A stretch of DNA of 64,000 nt, from contig NZ_JAAVVC010000029.1 of the NCBI RefSeq assembly GCF_018449725.1, forward strand, positions 1 to 64,000, written 5' to 3'. Position numbers and translations under genes: made by a program. Under the pieces are notes generated by a model. That model was not told the DNA's origin, made no database searches, and saw nothing but the letters and a program-made list of their open reading frames with translations. This DNA is from Pseudomonas sp. dw_612 (GTDB taxonomy: Bacteria; Pseudomonadota; Gammaproteobacteria; Pseudomonadales; Pseudomonadaceae). Position 1 is the first letter of the stretch. Each line of letters begins with the position of its first letter. Below, piece after piece: positions 30,201 to 37,207 of the stretch.

Positions 30201-33200
30201 TTCCAGTGCCCGCGCTCGGCCATTGGTTGTTCGAAGAAATAATGCTGCACCGGCGTCAGCAGCACAGCACCCGTGGCCGGGCCTTGATCGACACTGGTCA
30301 GGTGATCAACCGTCGCCACCAGCGCCAGGCTGCGCACGGTCTGGTACTGGAACAGGTCACGCGGACTCAGGCGAATGCCGGCCTGGCGGGCGCGGCTGAC
30401 CACCTGGATCGAGATGATCGAGTCACCGCCCAGTTCGAAGAAGTTGTCTTCCAGGCCAATGCGCTCGACACCCAGCACGTCCTGCCAGATCGCCGCGAGG
30501 GCTTTTTGCAATGCGTCCTGGGGTTCGACAAAGGCTTGCTGCACGGCGGCTTCCGGCTCGGGCAAGGCTTTGCGGTCGAGTTTGCCGTTGGCGGTCACCG
30601 GCAGTTTGGCCAGTGGCATCAGGTACGTCGGCACCATGTATTCCGGCAAGCTGCCGAGCAACCAGGCCTTGAGGGTTTGCTGCCATTGCGCTTCGGCTTC
30701 GGCGCTTTCCAGCACCAGATAACCGACCAGATGTTTGCCGCCCTGGACCAGCACCACCGCTTCACGCACCAGCGGGTGTTGCATCAAACGGGTTTCGATC
30801 TCGCCCAGTTCGATGCGCAAGCCGCGCAGTTTGACTTGATGATCGAGCCGCCCGAGGTATTCGATCACCCCGTCCGCACGCTGACGAACGCGGTCGCCGG
30901 TGCGGTACAGGCGCGCGCCATCATGGAATGGGCACGGCACGAAGCGCTCGGCGGTCAGCCCCGGACGACGGTGGTAGCTGCGCGCCAGACCGGCGCCACC
31001 GAGGTACAACTCACCCGCCACGCCCGCCGGCACCGGCAGCAACTGCGCGTCGAGGACATGGGTGCGCAGGTTGGCAATCGGCTGGCCGATGGGCACGCTG
31101 TCGGCGCCTTCATCGACACAGGTCCAGTGGGTGACGTCAATGGCCGCTTCGGTCGGGCCGTACAAGTTATACAACCCGGCCTTCGGCAGTTTGCTGAACA
31201 CTTGCAACTGCGCATCCAGCGGCAGCGCTTCGCCACTGCACACGATGCGTTTGAGGCTGCTGCAGACTTCAACGCCGGGTTCATGAATGAACGCCTGGAG
31301 CATCGACGGCACAAAGTGCAGCGTGCTGATCTGGTGCCGGCCAATGGTCTCGATCAAGCGTGCCGGCTCGCGGTGTTCACCCGGAGCGGCCACCACCAGA
31401 CGGGCACCGGTCATCAGCGGCCAGAAAAACTCCCAGACCGATACGTCAAAGCTGAACGGGGTTTTCTGCAACACCGCGTCGCTGCCATCAAGGCCATACG
31501 CCTGTTGCATCCAGCACAAACGGTTGACCAGCGCCGCATGGCTGTTGCCGGCGCCTTTGGGTTTACCCGTGGAGCCGGAGGTGTAGATCACGTAAGCCAG
31601 GTTCAAGCTGTGCATCGCCACCGGTACGCGGGCAGCGCTGTAGCGATCCAGCCAATCCGCCGGCTGATCGAGGGTGATCACCGTCACGCCCTCGGTCGGC
31701 AGACGCGGCACGAGGGAACTTTGGGTCAACAACAGCGCAATCGCGCTGTCTTCGATCATGTAGGCCAAGCGTTCCTCGGGGTATTCCGGGTCCAGCGGCA
31801 CATAGGCGCCACCGGCCTTGAGAATGGCCAGCAGCCCGACGACCATTTCAATCGACCGCTCAACGGCGATCCCCACCAGCACATCCGGGCCCACGCCCTG
31901 TTCGCGCAGCAGTTGCGCCAGTTGGTTAGCCTTGGCGTCCAGTTGCCCATAGCTCAAGGTCACATCGCCGAACACCAGCGCGACGTTATCTGGCGTGCGT
32001 GAAGCCTGGGCTTCGATCAACTGATGGATGCACTGTTCGGTCGGATAGGCTTGCGCGGTGTGGTTCCAGTCGTGGACCAGGGTCTGGTGTTCGCTGGCGT
32101 CCAGCAGCGGCAGTTCACCGATGCGCTGGGTGACATCGCCGACCATGGCCTGCAACAAACGCGTCCAGTGCCGCGCCATGCGCGCGATGGTGTCGGCGTC
32201 GAACAGGTCGTTGGCGTAGGTCAGCGCGGCGTGCAGCTTGCCGGCCTTTTCATAGGTGTCCAGGGTCAGGTCGAACTGGGTGGTGCGCCCTTCCCAGTCA
32301 ATCATGCCCAGCTCCAGGCCCGAGGCCGTGGTCACTGTGGTGATGTCGGCGACTTGCGGCTGGTGGTTGTACATCACCTGGAATAATGGCGTGTGACTCA
32401 GGCTGCGTTCCAGTTTCAAGGCTTCCACCAGGCGCTCGAAAGGCAGGTCCTGATGGGCCTGGGCGCCGAGGGCGGTTTCCTTGATGCGGGCGAGCAGATC
32501 GACCACGCGAGTCTGGCCATCGAGCTGGGTGCGCAACACTTGGGTGTTGACGAAGAAACCGATCAGTCCTTCGATTTCACCACGGTTGCGGTTGGCAATC
32601 GGCACGCCGACGCGGATGTCGGTCTGCCCGGTGTAGCGATGCAGCAGCGCATTGAACGCGCCGAGCAGCAGCATAAATAGAGTGATGTTGTGCTTCTGTG
32701 CGGTCGCACGCAGTTGCTCGGCCAGTTGCGCGTCCACCGCGAACTCATGGCGCGTGCCGCGATAGCTCGGCATCGCCGGGCGCGGGTGATCGATGGGCAA
32801 CTCGAGCACCGGATGCTCGTCGCCCAGTTGCGTTTGCCAATATTCCAGTTGCCGCGCCTGCTCCCCCGCTTCCAGCCAGCGGCGCTGCCACAAGGCGTAG
32901 TCGCTGTACTGGATCGGCAACGGCGCGAGTTGCGGTGGCGCGCCCGCATCATGGGCGTCGTAGCAACGAATGAACTCGTCGATCAACACGTTCATCGACC
33001 AGCCGTCGGAAACGATGTGGTGCAGGGTCAGCAGCAACACGTGCTCCTGCTCGGCAAGCTTGAGCAACTTGACCCGCAGCAACGGGCCGACCGCCAAGTC
33101 GAACGGCAGCAACGACTGCTGCTGGGCTGCCTGGGCGACCGCGTGTTCACGCTGGTCCACCGGCATCCCACTGAAATCGACCTGCTCGATCACCAGCGGC

Positions 33201-33565
33201 GCACTGGCCGGCACTTGTTGCAGGCTGTCGTCCGGCTGACGCTGGAACACCGTGCGCAGGGTTTCATGACGCGCGACCAGGCTGGCAAACGCCTGATCCA
33301 GCGCCGCCAGGTTCAGCCGCCCCGTCAGGCGCACCGCGCCCGGCAAATTATAGGCGCCGCTTTGCGGGTCCAGTTGCCAGAGGAACCACATGCGTTGCTG
33401 GGCGTAGGACAGCGCTTGCCGGTCTTCGGCCTCAACCCCCTGAGGGATCGGGAAACGGGCGAAATCCACGCCCTCCTTGTGCAAGGCCGCAAGGAACATC
33501 TGGCGCTTTTCCAGGGGCAACCCGATAAACCGGCGAGCAAGTTTCAAGGAGTCTTCAGCATTCAT
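21212..33565 (-). CDS. pvdI: Pyoverdine side-chain NRPS, C-A(Ser)-T-E / C-A(hydroxy-Orn)-T-E / C-A(Ala)-T
   Basis: 4117 residues. The N-terminus (MNAEDSLKLARRFIGLPLEK) and first C domain (HHIVSDG at 182) closely resemble PvdI, which takes the chromophore precursor from PvdL. A1 (510-1000) reads D-V-W-H-V-S-L-I-D (Ser) and is followed by T and an E domain (HHLAVDGVSWR near 1225). A2 (2010-2500) reads D-G-E-A-C-G-G-V-T, which I associate with (formyl)hydroxyornithine in pyoverdine NRPSs, and is followed by T and E (near 2730). A3 (3515-4000) reads D-L-W-N-N-A-L-T-Y (Ala-like). C domains after E domains are the YPLSPMQQG type that accept D-residues. The protein ends in a carrier domain and a short acidic helix (LNKLESLLDEMEEV), a likely docking element for the next NRPS, whose start overlaps this stop. 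Hydroxyornithine would need PvdA, which is not in the window. Confidence 0.92.
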   Translation of the reverse strand: MNAEDSLKLARRFIGLPLEKRQMFLAALHKEGVDFARFPIPQGVEAEDRQALSYAQQRMWFLWQLDPQSGAYNLPGAVRLTGRLNLAALDQAFASLVARHETLRTVFQRQPDDSLQQVPASAPLVIEQVDFSGMPVDQREHAVAQAAQQQSLLPFDLAVGPLLRVKLLKLAEQEHVLLLTLHHIVSDGWSMNVLIDEFIRCYDAHDAGAPPQLAPLPIQYSDYALWQRRWLEAGEQARQLEYWQTQLGDEHPVLELPIDHPRPAMPSYRGTRHEFAVDAQLAEQLRATAQKHNITLFMLLLGAFNALLHRYTGQTDIRVGVPIANRNRGEIEGLIGFFVNTQVLRTQLDGQTRVVDLLARIKETALGAQAHQDLPFERLVEALKLERSLSHTPLFQVMYNHQPQVADITTVTTASGLELGMIDWEGRTTQFDLTLDTYEKAGKLHAALTYANDLFDADTIARMARHWTRLLQAMVGDVTQRIGELPLLDASEHQTLVHDWNHTAQAYPTEQCIHQLIEAQASRTPDNVALVFGDVTLSYGQLDAKANQLAQLLREQGVGPDVLVGIAVERSIEMVVGLLAILKAGGAYVPLDPEYPEERLAYMIEDSAIALLLTQSSLVPRLPTEGVTVITLDQPADWLDRYSAARVPVAMHSLNLAYVIYTSGSTGKPKGAGNSHAALVNRLCWMQQAYGLDGSDAVLQKTPFSFDVSVWEFFWPLMTGARLVVAAPGEHREPARLIETIGRHQISTLHFVPSMLQAFIHEPGVEVCSSLKRIVCSGEALPLDAQLQVFSKLPKAGLYNLYGPTEAAIDVTHWTCVDEGADSVPIGQPIANLRTHVLDAQLLPVPAGVAGELYLGGAGLARSYHRRPGLTAERFVPCPFHDGARLYRTGDRVRQRADGVIEYLGRLDHQVKLRGLRIELGEIETRLMQHPLVREAVVLVQGGKHLVGYLVLESAEAEAQWQQTLKAWLLGSLPEYMVPTYLMPLAKLPVTANGKLDRKALPEPEAAVQQAFVEPQDALQKALAAIWQDVLGVERIGLEDNFFELGGDSIISIQVVSRARQAGIRLSPRDLFQYQTVRSLALVATVDHLTSVDQGPATGAVLLTPVQHYFFEQPMAERGHWNQSLLLAPRETLKAQWLESALTRLINHHDAFRLRFVDGAQGWQQSYAGEVTESGLWQRQADSAEALAALCDEAQRSLDLQDGPLLRAMLVTLADGAQRLLLVIHHLAVDGVSWRVLLEDLQQAYTQLESGGAIVLSSKTSAYQAWAERLQQHAPALSEQLGYWQQQTSAQALPCDRPDGRLDNRFGQKIEWRLDSELTRQLLQSAPAAYRTQVNDLLLTALARVICRWSGQPAALIQLEGHGREDLFDELDLTRSVGWFTSLFPVSLQPAATLADSIKTVKEQLRAVPGKGLGYGVLRYLGEPAQREQLAALAPPRITFNYLGQFDRQFDETALFVPSTEGSGQAQDPSAPLANWLTVEGQVYGGELAMSWGFSHEMFDAATIQQLVDSYGAELRALIEHCAALETPQATPSDFPLARITQAQLDALPVSVGQLDDLYPLSPMQQGLLFHTLYEQAAGEYINQLRVDVQGIDPERFRAAWQATVDAQDILRSGFVWQGELEQPLQIVHKHVQLPFSVLDWRARGDDAAALDGLAEAERQQGFDLTQAPLLRLVLVQTAADQWHLIYTHHHILMDGWSNSQLLGEVLQRYRGRAPLAAAGRYRDYIGWLQRQDGQLSEDFWGEQLAFLQEPTRLARVVSGNEALSGHGDHFQTVQATGTQALEAFARQQKVTLNTLVQAAWLLLLQRYTGHETVAFGATVAGRPADLPGIEQQVGLFINTLPVIGTPRPDQSVGAWLQTVQAQNLSLREFEHTPLADIQRWAGQGGEALFDNILVFENYPIAQALQQSAEQGVVFGEVTSLEQTHYALSVAVTLGETLALHYSFDRAHFASDAIERISAQLLQLLEQFAESAARNLGEIALASPQERALQLANNQPQPYPVDVAVHQRIAQWAAQGPERTAVIFAGQRFSYGEIDRRANQLAHALIARGVGPETRVGVALPRSEGVIVALLAVLKAGGAYVPLDTSYPRERLAYLIEDSGLALLLTDSRVSAQLPLDEATQVLELDRLDLSGQSLDAPQVQLDPQNLAYVIYTSGSTGNPKGVSVAHGPLAMHCLAIGERYEMRDSDCEFHFMSFAFDGAHERWLTSLTHGASLLIRDDSLWTPEQTYNAMRDHGVTVVAFPPVYLQQLAEHAEREGHPPKVRIYCFGGDAVPAASFERVKRALDPDYIINGYGPTETVVTPLIWKAGREVPCGAAYAPIGSRIGDRSAYVLDADLNLLPQGMAGELYLGGTGLARGYLNRPGLTAERFVADPFSNIGGLLYRTGDLVRQRADGTFDYLDRIDNQVKIRGFRIELGEIEARLQALDGVREAVVVAQEGTAGSGKRLVAYVVADALNAARGDFADSLREQLKVALPAHMVPAYLLLLERLPLTPNGKLDRKNLPKPDVSQLQQAYVAPQSALEQQLATIWQDVLKLDQVGLSDNFFELGGDSIISIQVVSRARQAGIRFTPKDLFQHQTIQALATVARLGEQAQLIDQGPVTGELALLPVQQVFFAQAIPERQHWNQAVMLKPTQALDAFVLEQAMCALIAHHDGLRLSFVDQAEGWQAQYRAINEQADGIVWAVDVADATGLEVVANEAQRSLNLQDGPLVRAVLANLDDGSQRLLLAIHHLVVDGVSWRILFDDLQTAYRQLAAGEPLQLPAKTSAAKAWAEQLQTYARSAPLQQELAYWQQQLQGADVVLPCDNPEGGQQNRHALTVRTQLNKALTRQLLQDAPAAYRTQVNDLLLTALARVMVRWTGADSTLIQLEGHGREELFDGVDLTRTVGWFTSLYPAKLTPTADLGGSLKQIKEQLRGIPNKGIGFGALAHLGDDAAREALGQLPVPRLTFNYLGQFDGSFTEADGALFVPSSEAAGDELNAGAPLANHLALNGQVYGGELNLGWTFSREMFNEATIQQLADDYALELQALIAHCCEAGQHGVTPSDFPLARLSQAQLDGLPVAPQLIEDLYPLSPMQQGMLFHAVYEEATGDYINQMRLDVEGLDPERFHLAWQAAVEAHDILRTRFVWQGELDAPVQVVSKHVQMPYSLHDLRAEPQLEHALQTLADIERQRLDLSASTLLRLVIARVDDNRHHLIYTNHHILMDGWSNSQLLGEVLQRYSGQFQAVQGGRYRDYIHWLQRQDAAASEAFWLPALRNLDEPTRLAQAVARPADADDQGYADHFQVLDAEQTLRLSEFARASKVTVNTLVQAAWLLLLQRYTGKDTVAFGATVAGRPADLPGVEQQIGLFINTLPVIASPSAQQSLGSWLQAVQAQNLALREFEHTALFDIQRWAGQGGEALFDSIMVFENYPISQALEQGAPQGLRFGAVANHEQTNYPLTLLVSLDRQLSVHMSYQRGSFAQATIEQLAAHLQHLLSQMTAPERCLGELVLLDETEQQQVLLDWNPTDEAFAQDLCIHQLIDQQVAAQPNALAVTFASQQLTYAELDARANRLAHKLIELGVGPEVRVGVAMQRSDSLLVALLAVLKAGGAYVPLDPDYPAERVAYMLEDSRALVLLTEQAIAATLSVNANTQVLWMDQVEAQLAAYPHTAPVTRVTPDNLAYVIYTSGSTGQPKGVSIAHRNVLALIDWSQSVYSRDDIQGVLASTSVCFDLSVWELFVTLANGGSLIIARNALELAQLPARDQVRLINTVPSAINALLGADQIPPSVRIINLAGEPLKQSLVDALYGQATVEHVFDLYGPSEDTTYSTWTRREAGGRANIGRALKHTASYLLDADLQPVPVGVSAELYLAGAGITRGYLARPGMTAEKYVPNPFSTTGERLYRTGDLCRYQADGVLEYRGRIDHQVKIRGFRIELSEIEARLLQQPQVREVAVLAQDIQGGQQLVAYVVAPQLDLNAADAQRQLRDELKAGLKASLPDYMVPAHLLFIEQLPLTPNGKLDRKALPTVDASQLQACYVAPGSELEQQVAAIWQHVLTVERVGLNDHFFELGGHSLLAVNVVSRVALELGLSLTPQLLFQYPVLSDFVAQLDSDGGAINEQKLNKLESLLDEMEEV

Positions 33566-33620
33566 TTCTTAGCATCCGGATCAGTAGGCAGGAAGCACAA
33601 AGGCACGTCGTCCCTATAAA

Positions 33621-33645
33621 ACGAATGCAGACCGGAAAAATTAGC
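33621..33645 (-). promoter_or_regulatory. PvdS-like (iron-starvation) promoter of the NRPS operon
   Basis: On the minus strand, GCTAATT is followed by 15 bases and CGT, about 55 bases before the pvdI start. The PvdS consensus is (G/C)CTAAAT-N16-CGT, so this is one base short or has one mismatch. Confidence 0.5.
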
Positions 33646-33704
33646 GATTGAGAACAAGTATCAGAAAGGAGGTATTGCGGGGGCTCAGGGCTGTCATGAA
33701 TCAA

Positions 33705-33797
33705 TGTGGGAGCGGGCTTGCTCGCGAATGCGGTGTGTCAGTCAACATCTTTACTGAATGACACACCGCATTCGCGAGCAAGCCCGCTCCCACAGGG
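33705..33797. repeat. REPIN between thioesterase and pvdI
   Basis: Complete REPIN with gtgtcagtcaac/gaatgacacac inner palindrome. It lies in the 249-base gap between the thioesterase stop and the pvdI start. Confidence 0.88.
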
Positions 33798-33814
33798 GAA
33801 GAGTGGGTGAATAG

Positions 33815-34549
33815 TCAGGCGCTGACAGCCATGGCATACCGCCGATGGTGCACATCCAGTTGATCCTTGATCACCCGCAGCACCTTGGCTTCGTGCTCAT
33901 GAATAAAGAAGTGCCCGCCCGCCAGCATGTCCACCGAGAAGCTGCCGTGGGTTTCCTTGCTCCAGCCGATCAATTGTTCGGTGGTGGCCTTGTCGGCCTT
34001 GCCGCCGAGCACGTGCACCGGGCATTTGAGCAAGGGGCGCTGCACCGGCTGGAAACGCCCGCACAACAAAAAGTCGGCGCGCAAGATCGGCAGGGTCAGG
34101 CTCATCAGCTCTTCATTCGCCAATACTTCTTCGCTGGTGCCGTTGAGGGTGCGCAACTGGTCGATCAGCTCGGCGTCAGTCTTGGGCTCGGCGAAACCAC
34201 GGTCGTAATCAGCGCGCATGGTCGGCGCGGCAGTGCCTGAGGCGAACAGCGCAACGGGCTCAGGGCAACCGAGCGCACGAAAGGCGTGGGCCAGTTCGCA
34301 GGCCATCAACGCGCCGAGGCTGTGGCCGAACAAGGCATACGGCGCTTTCAACGTCGGGCGCAGTTCCTTGGCCAATTGCATGGCCAGCGCACGCATATCG
34401 GTGTGCAGCGGTTCGTCGAAACGCGCGCCACGGCCCGGTAATTCCACCGGTTGCAGTTGCAGCCACTCCGGCAACTTGCGCCGCCAGCGGCTGTAGACCA
34501 TGGCACTGGCGCCGGAATACGGCAGGCACAGCAGAGTCAGCTTGGTCAC
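33815..34549 (-). CDS. Type II (free-standing) thioesterase of the siderophore NRPS
   Basis: 244 residues of alpha/beta-hydrolase fold in the GrsT/TesA editing-thioesterase family. Ser77 sits in GHSLG. The acid is in the segment LGGKADKAT and the His in GGHFFIHEH. Such enzymes remove wrongly loaded acyl groups from carrier domains; PvdG plays this part in pyoverdine synthesis and this may be its equivalent. The start is GTG 34549 with AGGAA seven bases upstream. It is the first gene of the minus-strand NRPS set, has a PvdS-like box of its own and is divergent from the cupin gene. No NRPS here carries its own thioesterase, so a role in chain release cannot be excluded. Confidence 0.88.
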   Translation of the reverse strand: MTKLTLLCLPYSGASAMVYSRWRRKLPEWLQLQPVELPGRGARFDEPLHTDMRALAMQLAKELRPTLKAPYALFGHSLGALMACELAHAFRALGCPEPVALFASGTAAPTMRADYDRGFAEPKTDAELIDQLRTLNGTSEEVLANEELMSLTLPILRADFLLCGRFQPVQRPLLKCPVHVLGGKADKATTEQLIGWSKETHGSFSVDMLAGGHFFIHEHEAKVLRVIKDQLDVHHRRYAMAVSA

Positions 34550-34583
34550 CGCGGGTTCCTCAAAAAGATGTCTGTACTAAGGA

Positions 34584-34607
34584 ACGCTTCAACGCCCGCG
34601 CAAATTA
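34584..34607 (-). promoter_or_regulatory. PvdS-like promoter of the thioesterase gene
   Basis: On the minus strand, CTAATT (TAATT at 34607-34603) is followed by exactly 16 bases and CGT (34586-34584). This is one mismatch from TAAAT-N16-CGT and about 35 bases before the GTG start. Confidence 0.55.
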
Positions 34608-34619
34608 GTCGCGACGGGT

Positions 34620-34643
34620 TAAATTTCCCGCGCAAGTGCTCGT
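34620..34643 (+). promoter_or_regulatory. PvdS (iron-starvation sigma) promoter, exact consensus
   Basis: TAAAT at 34620-34624, 16 bases, then CGT at 34641-34643, 27 bases before the GTG start of the cupin gene. This is an exact match to the core PvdS-dependent promoter of pyoverdine genes. Confidence 0.75.
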
Positions 34644-34670
34644 TCTTTCTTCAGACCAAAACCAACAAGA

Positions 34671-35813
34671 GTGAACGTCGTGGACCTGCAGACCATCCTG
34701 GGCAAACTGTTCGCCAATGCCGGCGCCGTCGGCATCGAAGGGGTTTTTCAATTCGTCTTCGGCCCGCACCAGGCGTACTGGTCCGAGGTCAAGGCCAGCA
34801 GCCGCACCGAAGCCGGACGCCACGCCAGCCCCGACGTGACCATTGAAGTGGCGGAAAAAGACTTTCTCGGAATCATGGGCGGCGTGGCCAACGTCGAGGA
34901 ACTGTTCGCCAGCGGCCGCTTGAAGATTGGCGGCAACATGGGCCTGGCGACGATGCTGCCGCAGATCATCGACCACGCCCGGCATGGCGCTGCGGTGGTG
35001 GAAAAGGTCGACATGAACAAGCGCTACCCGACCCCGCCGCGCTTCAGCGAACGGCTCACCGCCAGCCTGCCGACCCAGCGCACGGTCGAACGCCGGCCGC
35101 GCAGCGAACTGTCGAAGCACGAATTCGATTCCCACTATTTGCCCAACGGCATCCCGCTGGTCATCAGCGACGCCTTGCAGGACTGGCCTCTGTTCAAGCT
35201 CAGCCGCGAAGAGTCGCTGGTGCATTTCGCCGAACTGCAGGGCATCACCCGCCATGGCGACTACGTGAAGAAAACCTTCTCCACCGAGCGGGATTTCCGC
35301 TCCACGTCCATGGCCGAGTTCATTGCCTCACTGGACAGCCCGGCGGTCAAAGGCGCGAACGGCGAGCCACCAGCATATATGGGCAACAACATCCTGCCGG
35401 CGCAGTTGATGCAGCAGATCAAGTACCCGCCGTACTTCGATCAGTCGCTGTTCATCCCACCACGAATCTGGATCGGCCCCAAAGGCACCCTGACACCGTT
35501 GCACCGCGACGACACCGATAACCTGTTCGCCCAGGTCTGGGGCCAGAAAACCTTCACCCTCGCCGCGCCGCATCACCGCGAAGCGCTCGGCACCTGGTCC
35601 ACCGCGCCCAAGGGCGGACTGGACGGCTGCGACTTCAACCCGGATGCGCCGGATTATCAGCGCTTCCCGCAGGCGCGGGATGTGACGTTTATGCGGGTGA
35701 CATTAGAAGCTGGGGATTTGCTGTTTTTGCCGGAGGGCTGGTTCCATCAGGTGGAGTCGGTGTCGACATCGTTGTCAGTGAATTTCTGGGTTAACTCGGG
35801 CCGGGGCTGGTAA
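34671..35813 (+). CDS. SCP2-like / cupin_8 (JmjC-type) fusion protein in the pyoverdine locus
   Basis: 380 residues. Residues 1 to about 110 resemble an SCP2-type lipid-binding fold (KIGGNMGLATMLPQIIDH). Residues about 130-380 are a cupin_8/JmjC-type oxygenase domain. An intact iron triad is visible: His278-x-Asp280 in LHRDDTDN and His359 in LPEGWFHQVES. The family includes Fe(II)/2-oxoglutarate protein and peptide hydroxylases, so a hydroxylation on the siderophore or a carrier-bound residue is possible; the substrate is not shown by the sequence. GTG 34671 is the only start that keeps the whole SCP2 part and it follows an exact PvdS box. The gene is divergent from the thioesterase and its promoter implies expression together with pyoverdine. 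Confidence 0.8.
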   Translation: MNVVDLQTILGKLFANAGAVGIEGVFQFVFGPHQAYWSEVKASSRTEAGRHASPDVTIEVAEKDFLGIMGGVANVEELFASGRLKIGGNMGLATMLPQIIDHARHGAAVVEKVDMNKRYPTPPRFSERLTASLPTQRTVERRPRSELSKHEFDSHYLPNGIPLVISDALQDWPLFKLSREESLVHFAELQGITRHGDYVKKTFSTERDFRSTSMAEFIASLDSPAVKGANGEPPAYMGNNILPAQLMQQIKYPPYFDQSLFIPPRIWIGPKGTLTPLHRDDTDNLFAQVWGQKTFTLAAPHHREALGTWSTAPKGGLDGCDFNPDAPDYQRFPQARDVTFMRVTLEAGDLLFLPEGWFHQVESVSTSLSVNFWVNSGRGW

Positions 35814-35824
35814 TAAAGATCCCC

Positions 35825-35916
35825 TGTGGGAGCGGGCTTGCTCGCGAAAGCGGTGGGTCATTCAGCCTATTCGTCGACTGACACACCGCTTTCGCGAGCA
35901 AGCCCGCTCCCACAGG
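35825..35916. repeat. REPIN
   Basis: Complete REPIN in the gap between the converging cupin and MFS genes. Confidence 0.88.
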
Positions 35917-35923
35917 GGGTTAT

Positions 35924-37096
35924 TTATTTCAAATGGCGGAAGCTCTGGATGGCCGATCCCAGCACCACCGCCCCCGCCGCAATCGCCACCCAAAACCCGC
36001 TACGCGCACCAAACGCATCCACCAGCCACCCGGAGCTCGCCGCGCCAATTGCCACGCCGATGCTCAACCCGGTGATCAGCCACGTCAGGCCTTCGGTCAG
36101 TTTGGCCGGCGTGACGATACGCTCCACCAAGGCCATTGCCACAATCAGTGTCGGCGCAAAGAACAGCCCCGCTACAAACACCGCCAGTGCCAACCCGAAA
36201 ACATTCGTCGCCAACAGCAGCGGCAACGTGGTGATGGCGGTCATCACACCGCCATACAGGAACAGCCTCGGCAACGGCAATTTAGAGCGCAATGCGCCAA
36301 ACGCCAACCCGGCCAGGCACGAACCGATGGCGTACACCGACAGCACGATACTCGCCGCCGCCGGTTGCCCCTGCTGCTGAGCGAAGGCGACGCTGACCAC
36401 GTCCACCACGCCGACGATCACACCCATGGCGGTCATCAGCAGCATCAGCAGGCGGATTTCACCGGAGCGAATGATCGAGCCCTGATGCTGAACTTCGTGG
36501 GGATGCACCGGCGGTTCGGTGCCACGCTGCAACACAAACGCCGTAACCCCGATCGCCAGCATCAACAACGCCGCCAACGGCCCGGCCTCGGGGAACGCCA
36601 CCACGCACAGCCCCACCGACAGCGGTGGGCCGACGATAAAGCAGACCTCATCCAGCACCGATTCCAGGGCATACGCGGTTTGCAGCTGCGGCTGGCCGCG
36701 ATAGAGCTCGGTCCAGCGCGCCCGGACCATCGCCGACATGCTCGGCATGCAACCGGCCAGAGCGGCGAATGCGAACAGCGTCCAGTGCGGCGCCTGCAAT
36801 CGGGTGCAGAGCAACAGCATCAACAGCGCTCCCCCGCCCAGCAGCGCCGACACCGGCAGGATCCGCCCCTGACCGTAGCGATCCACCAGGCGCGAGACCT
36901 GCGGCGCACAGAATGCCGTGGCCAGGGCGAAGGTTGCCGCTACTGCGCCGGCCAAACCGTAGCCGCCCTTTAACTGCGAGAGCATGGTGATCAGGCCGAT
37001 GCCAGTCATGGAAATCGGCATGCGCGCGATCATCCCGGCCAGCACGAAGGCCCCGGCGCCGGGGGCTTTGAACAGTTCACGGTAGGGGTTTGCCAT
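35924..37096 (-). CDS. MFS transporter
   Basis: 390 residues with about twelve hydrophobic segments and no long soluble domain, the size of a drug/sugar-efflux type major facilitator. The loop after the second segment (QVSRLVDRYGQGR) carries the family A-like D-R-x-G-R motif. It sits at the end of the siderophore block, converging with the PvdS-controlled cupin gene, but has no visible PvdS box of its own. Export of a siderophore or intermediate is possible, yet unrelated small-molecule efflux is equally likely. ATG 37096 is preceded by GAGG at about 10 bases. Confidence 0.8.
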   Translation of the reverse strand: MANPYRELFKAPGAGAFVLAGMIARMPISMTGIGLITMLSQLKGGYGLAGAVAATFALATAFCAPQVSRLVDRYGQGRILPVSALLGGGALLMLLLCTRLQAPHWTLFAFAALAGCMPSMSAMVRARWTELYRGQPQLQTAYALESVLDEVCFIVGPPLSVGLCVVAFPEAGPLAALLMLAIGVTAFVLQRGTEPPVHPHEVQHQGSIIRSGEIRLLMLLMTAMGVIVGVVDVVSVAFAQQQGQPAAASIVLSVYAIGSCLAGLAFGALRSKLPLPRLFLYGGVMTAITTLPLLLATNVFGLALAVFVAGLFFAPTLIVAMALVERIVTPAKLTEGLTWLITGLSIGVAIGAASSGWLVDAFGARSGFWVAIAAGAVVLGSAIQSFRHLK

Positions 37097-37207
37097 GGGT
37101 TGCGGGCCTCGATTCGGGCCTGCAAGTTGCCATAAGGCGAGTTGAGGGGAAAGCGGGGAATTGTTGGGGGAATGTGAAGGCCTCGGTGCGGTAAAGCCTT
37201 GAAGATC

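Noticed and set aside
4447..33565. Corrugatin/ornicorrugatin-type lipopeptide siderophore cluster
   Set aside because: The beta-hydroxylase raised the possibility, but the PvdI-like N-terminus, Ala and Gly modules, PvdS boxes and FpvA-like receptor with signalling domain fit pyoverdine better, and there is no fatty-acid starter domain or His-specific module.
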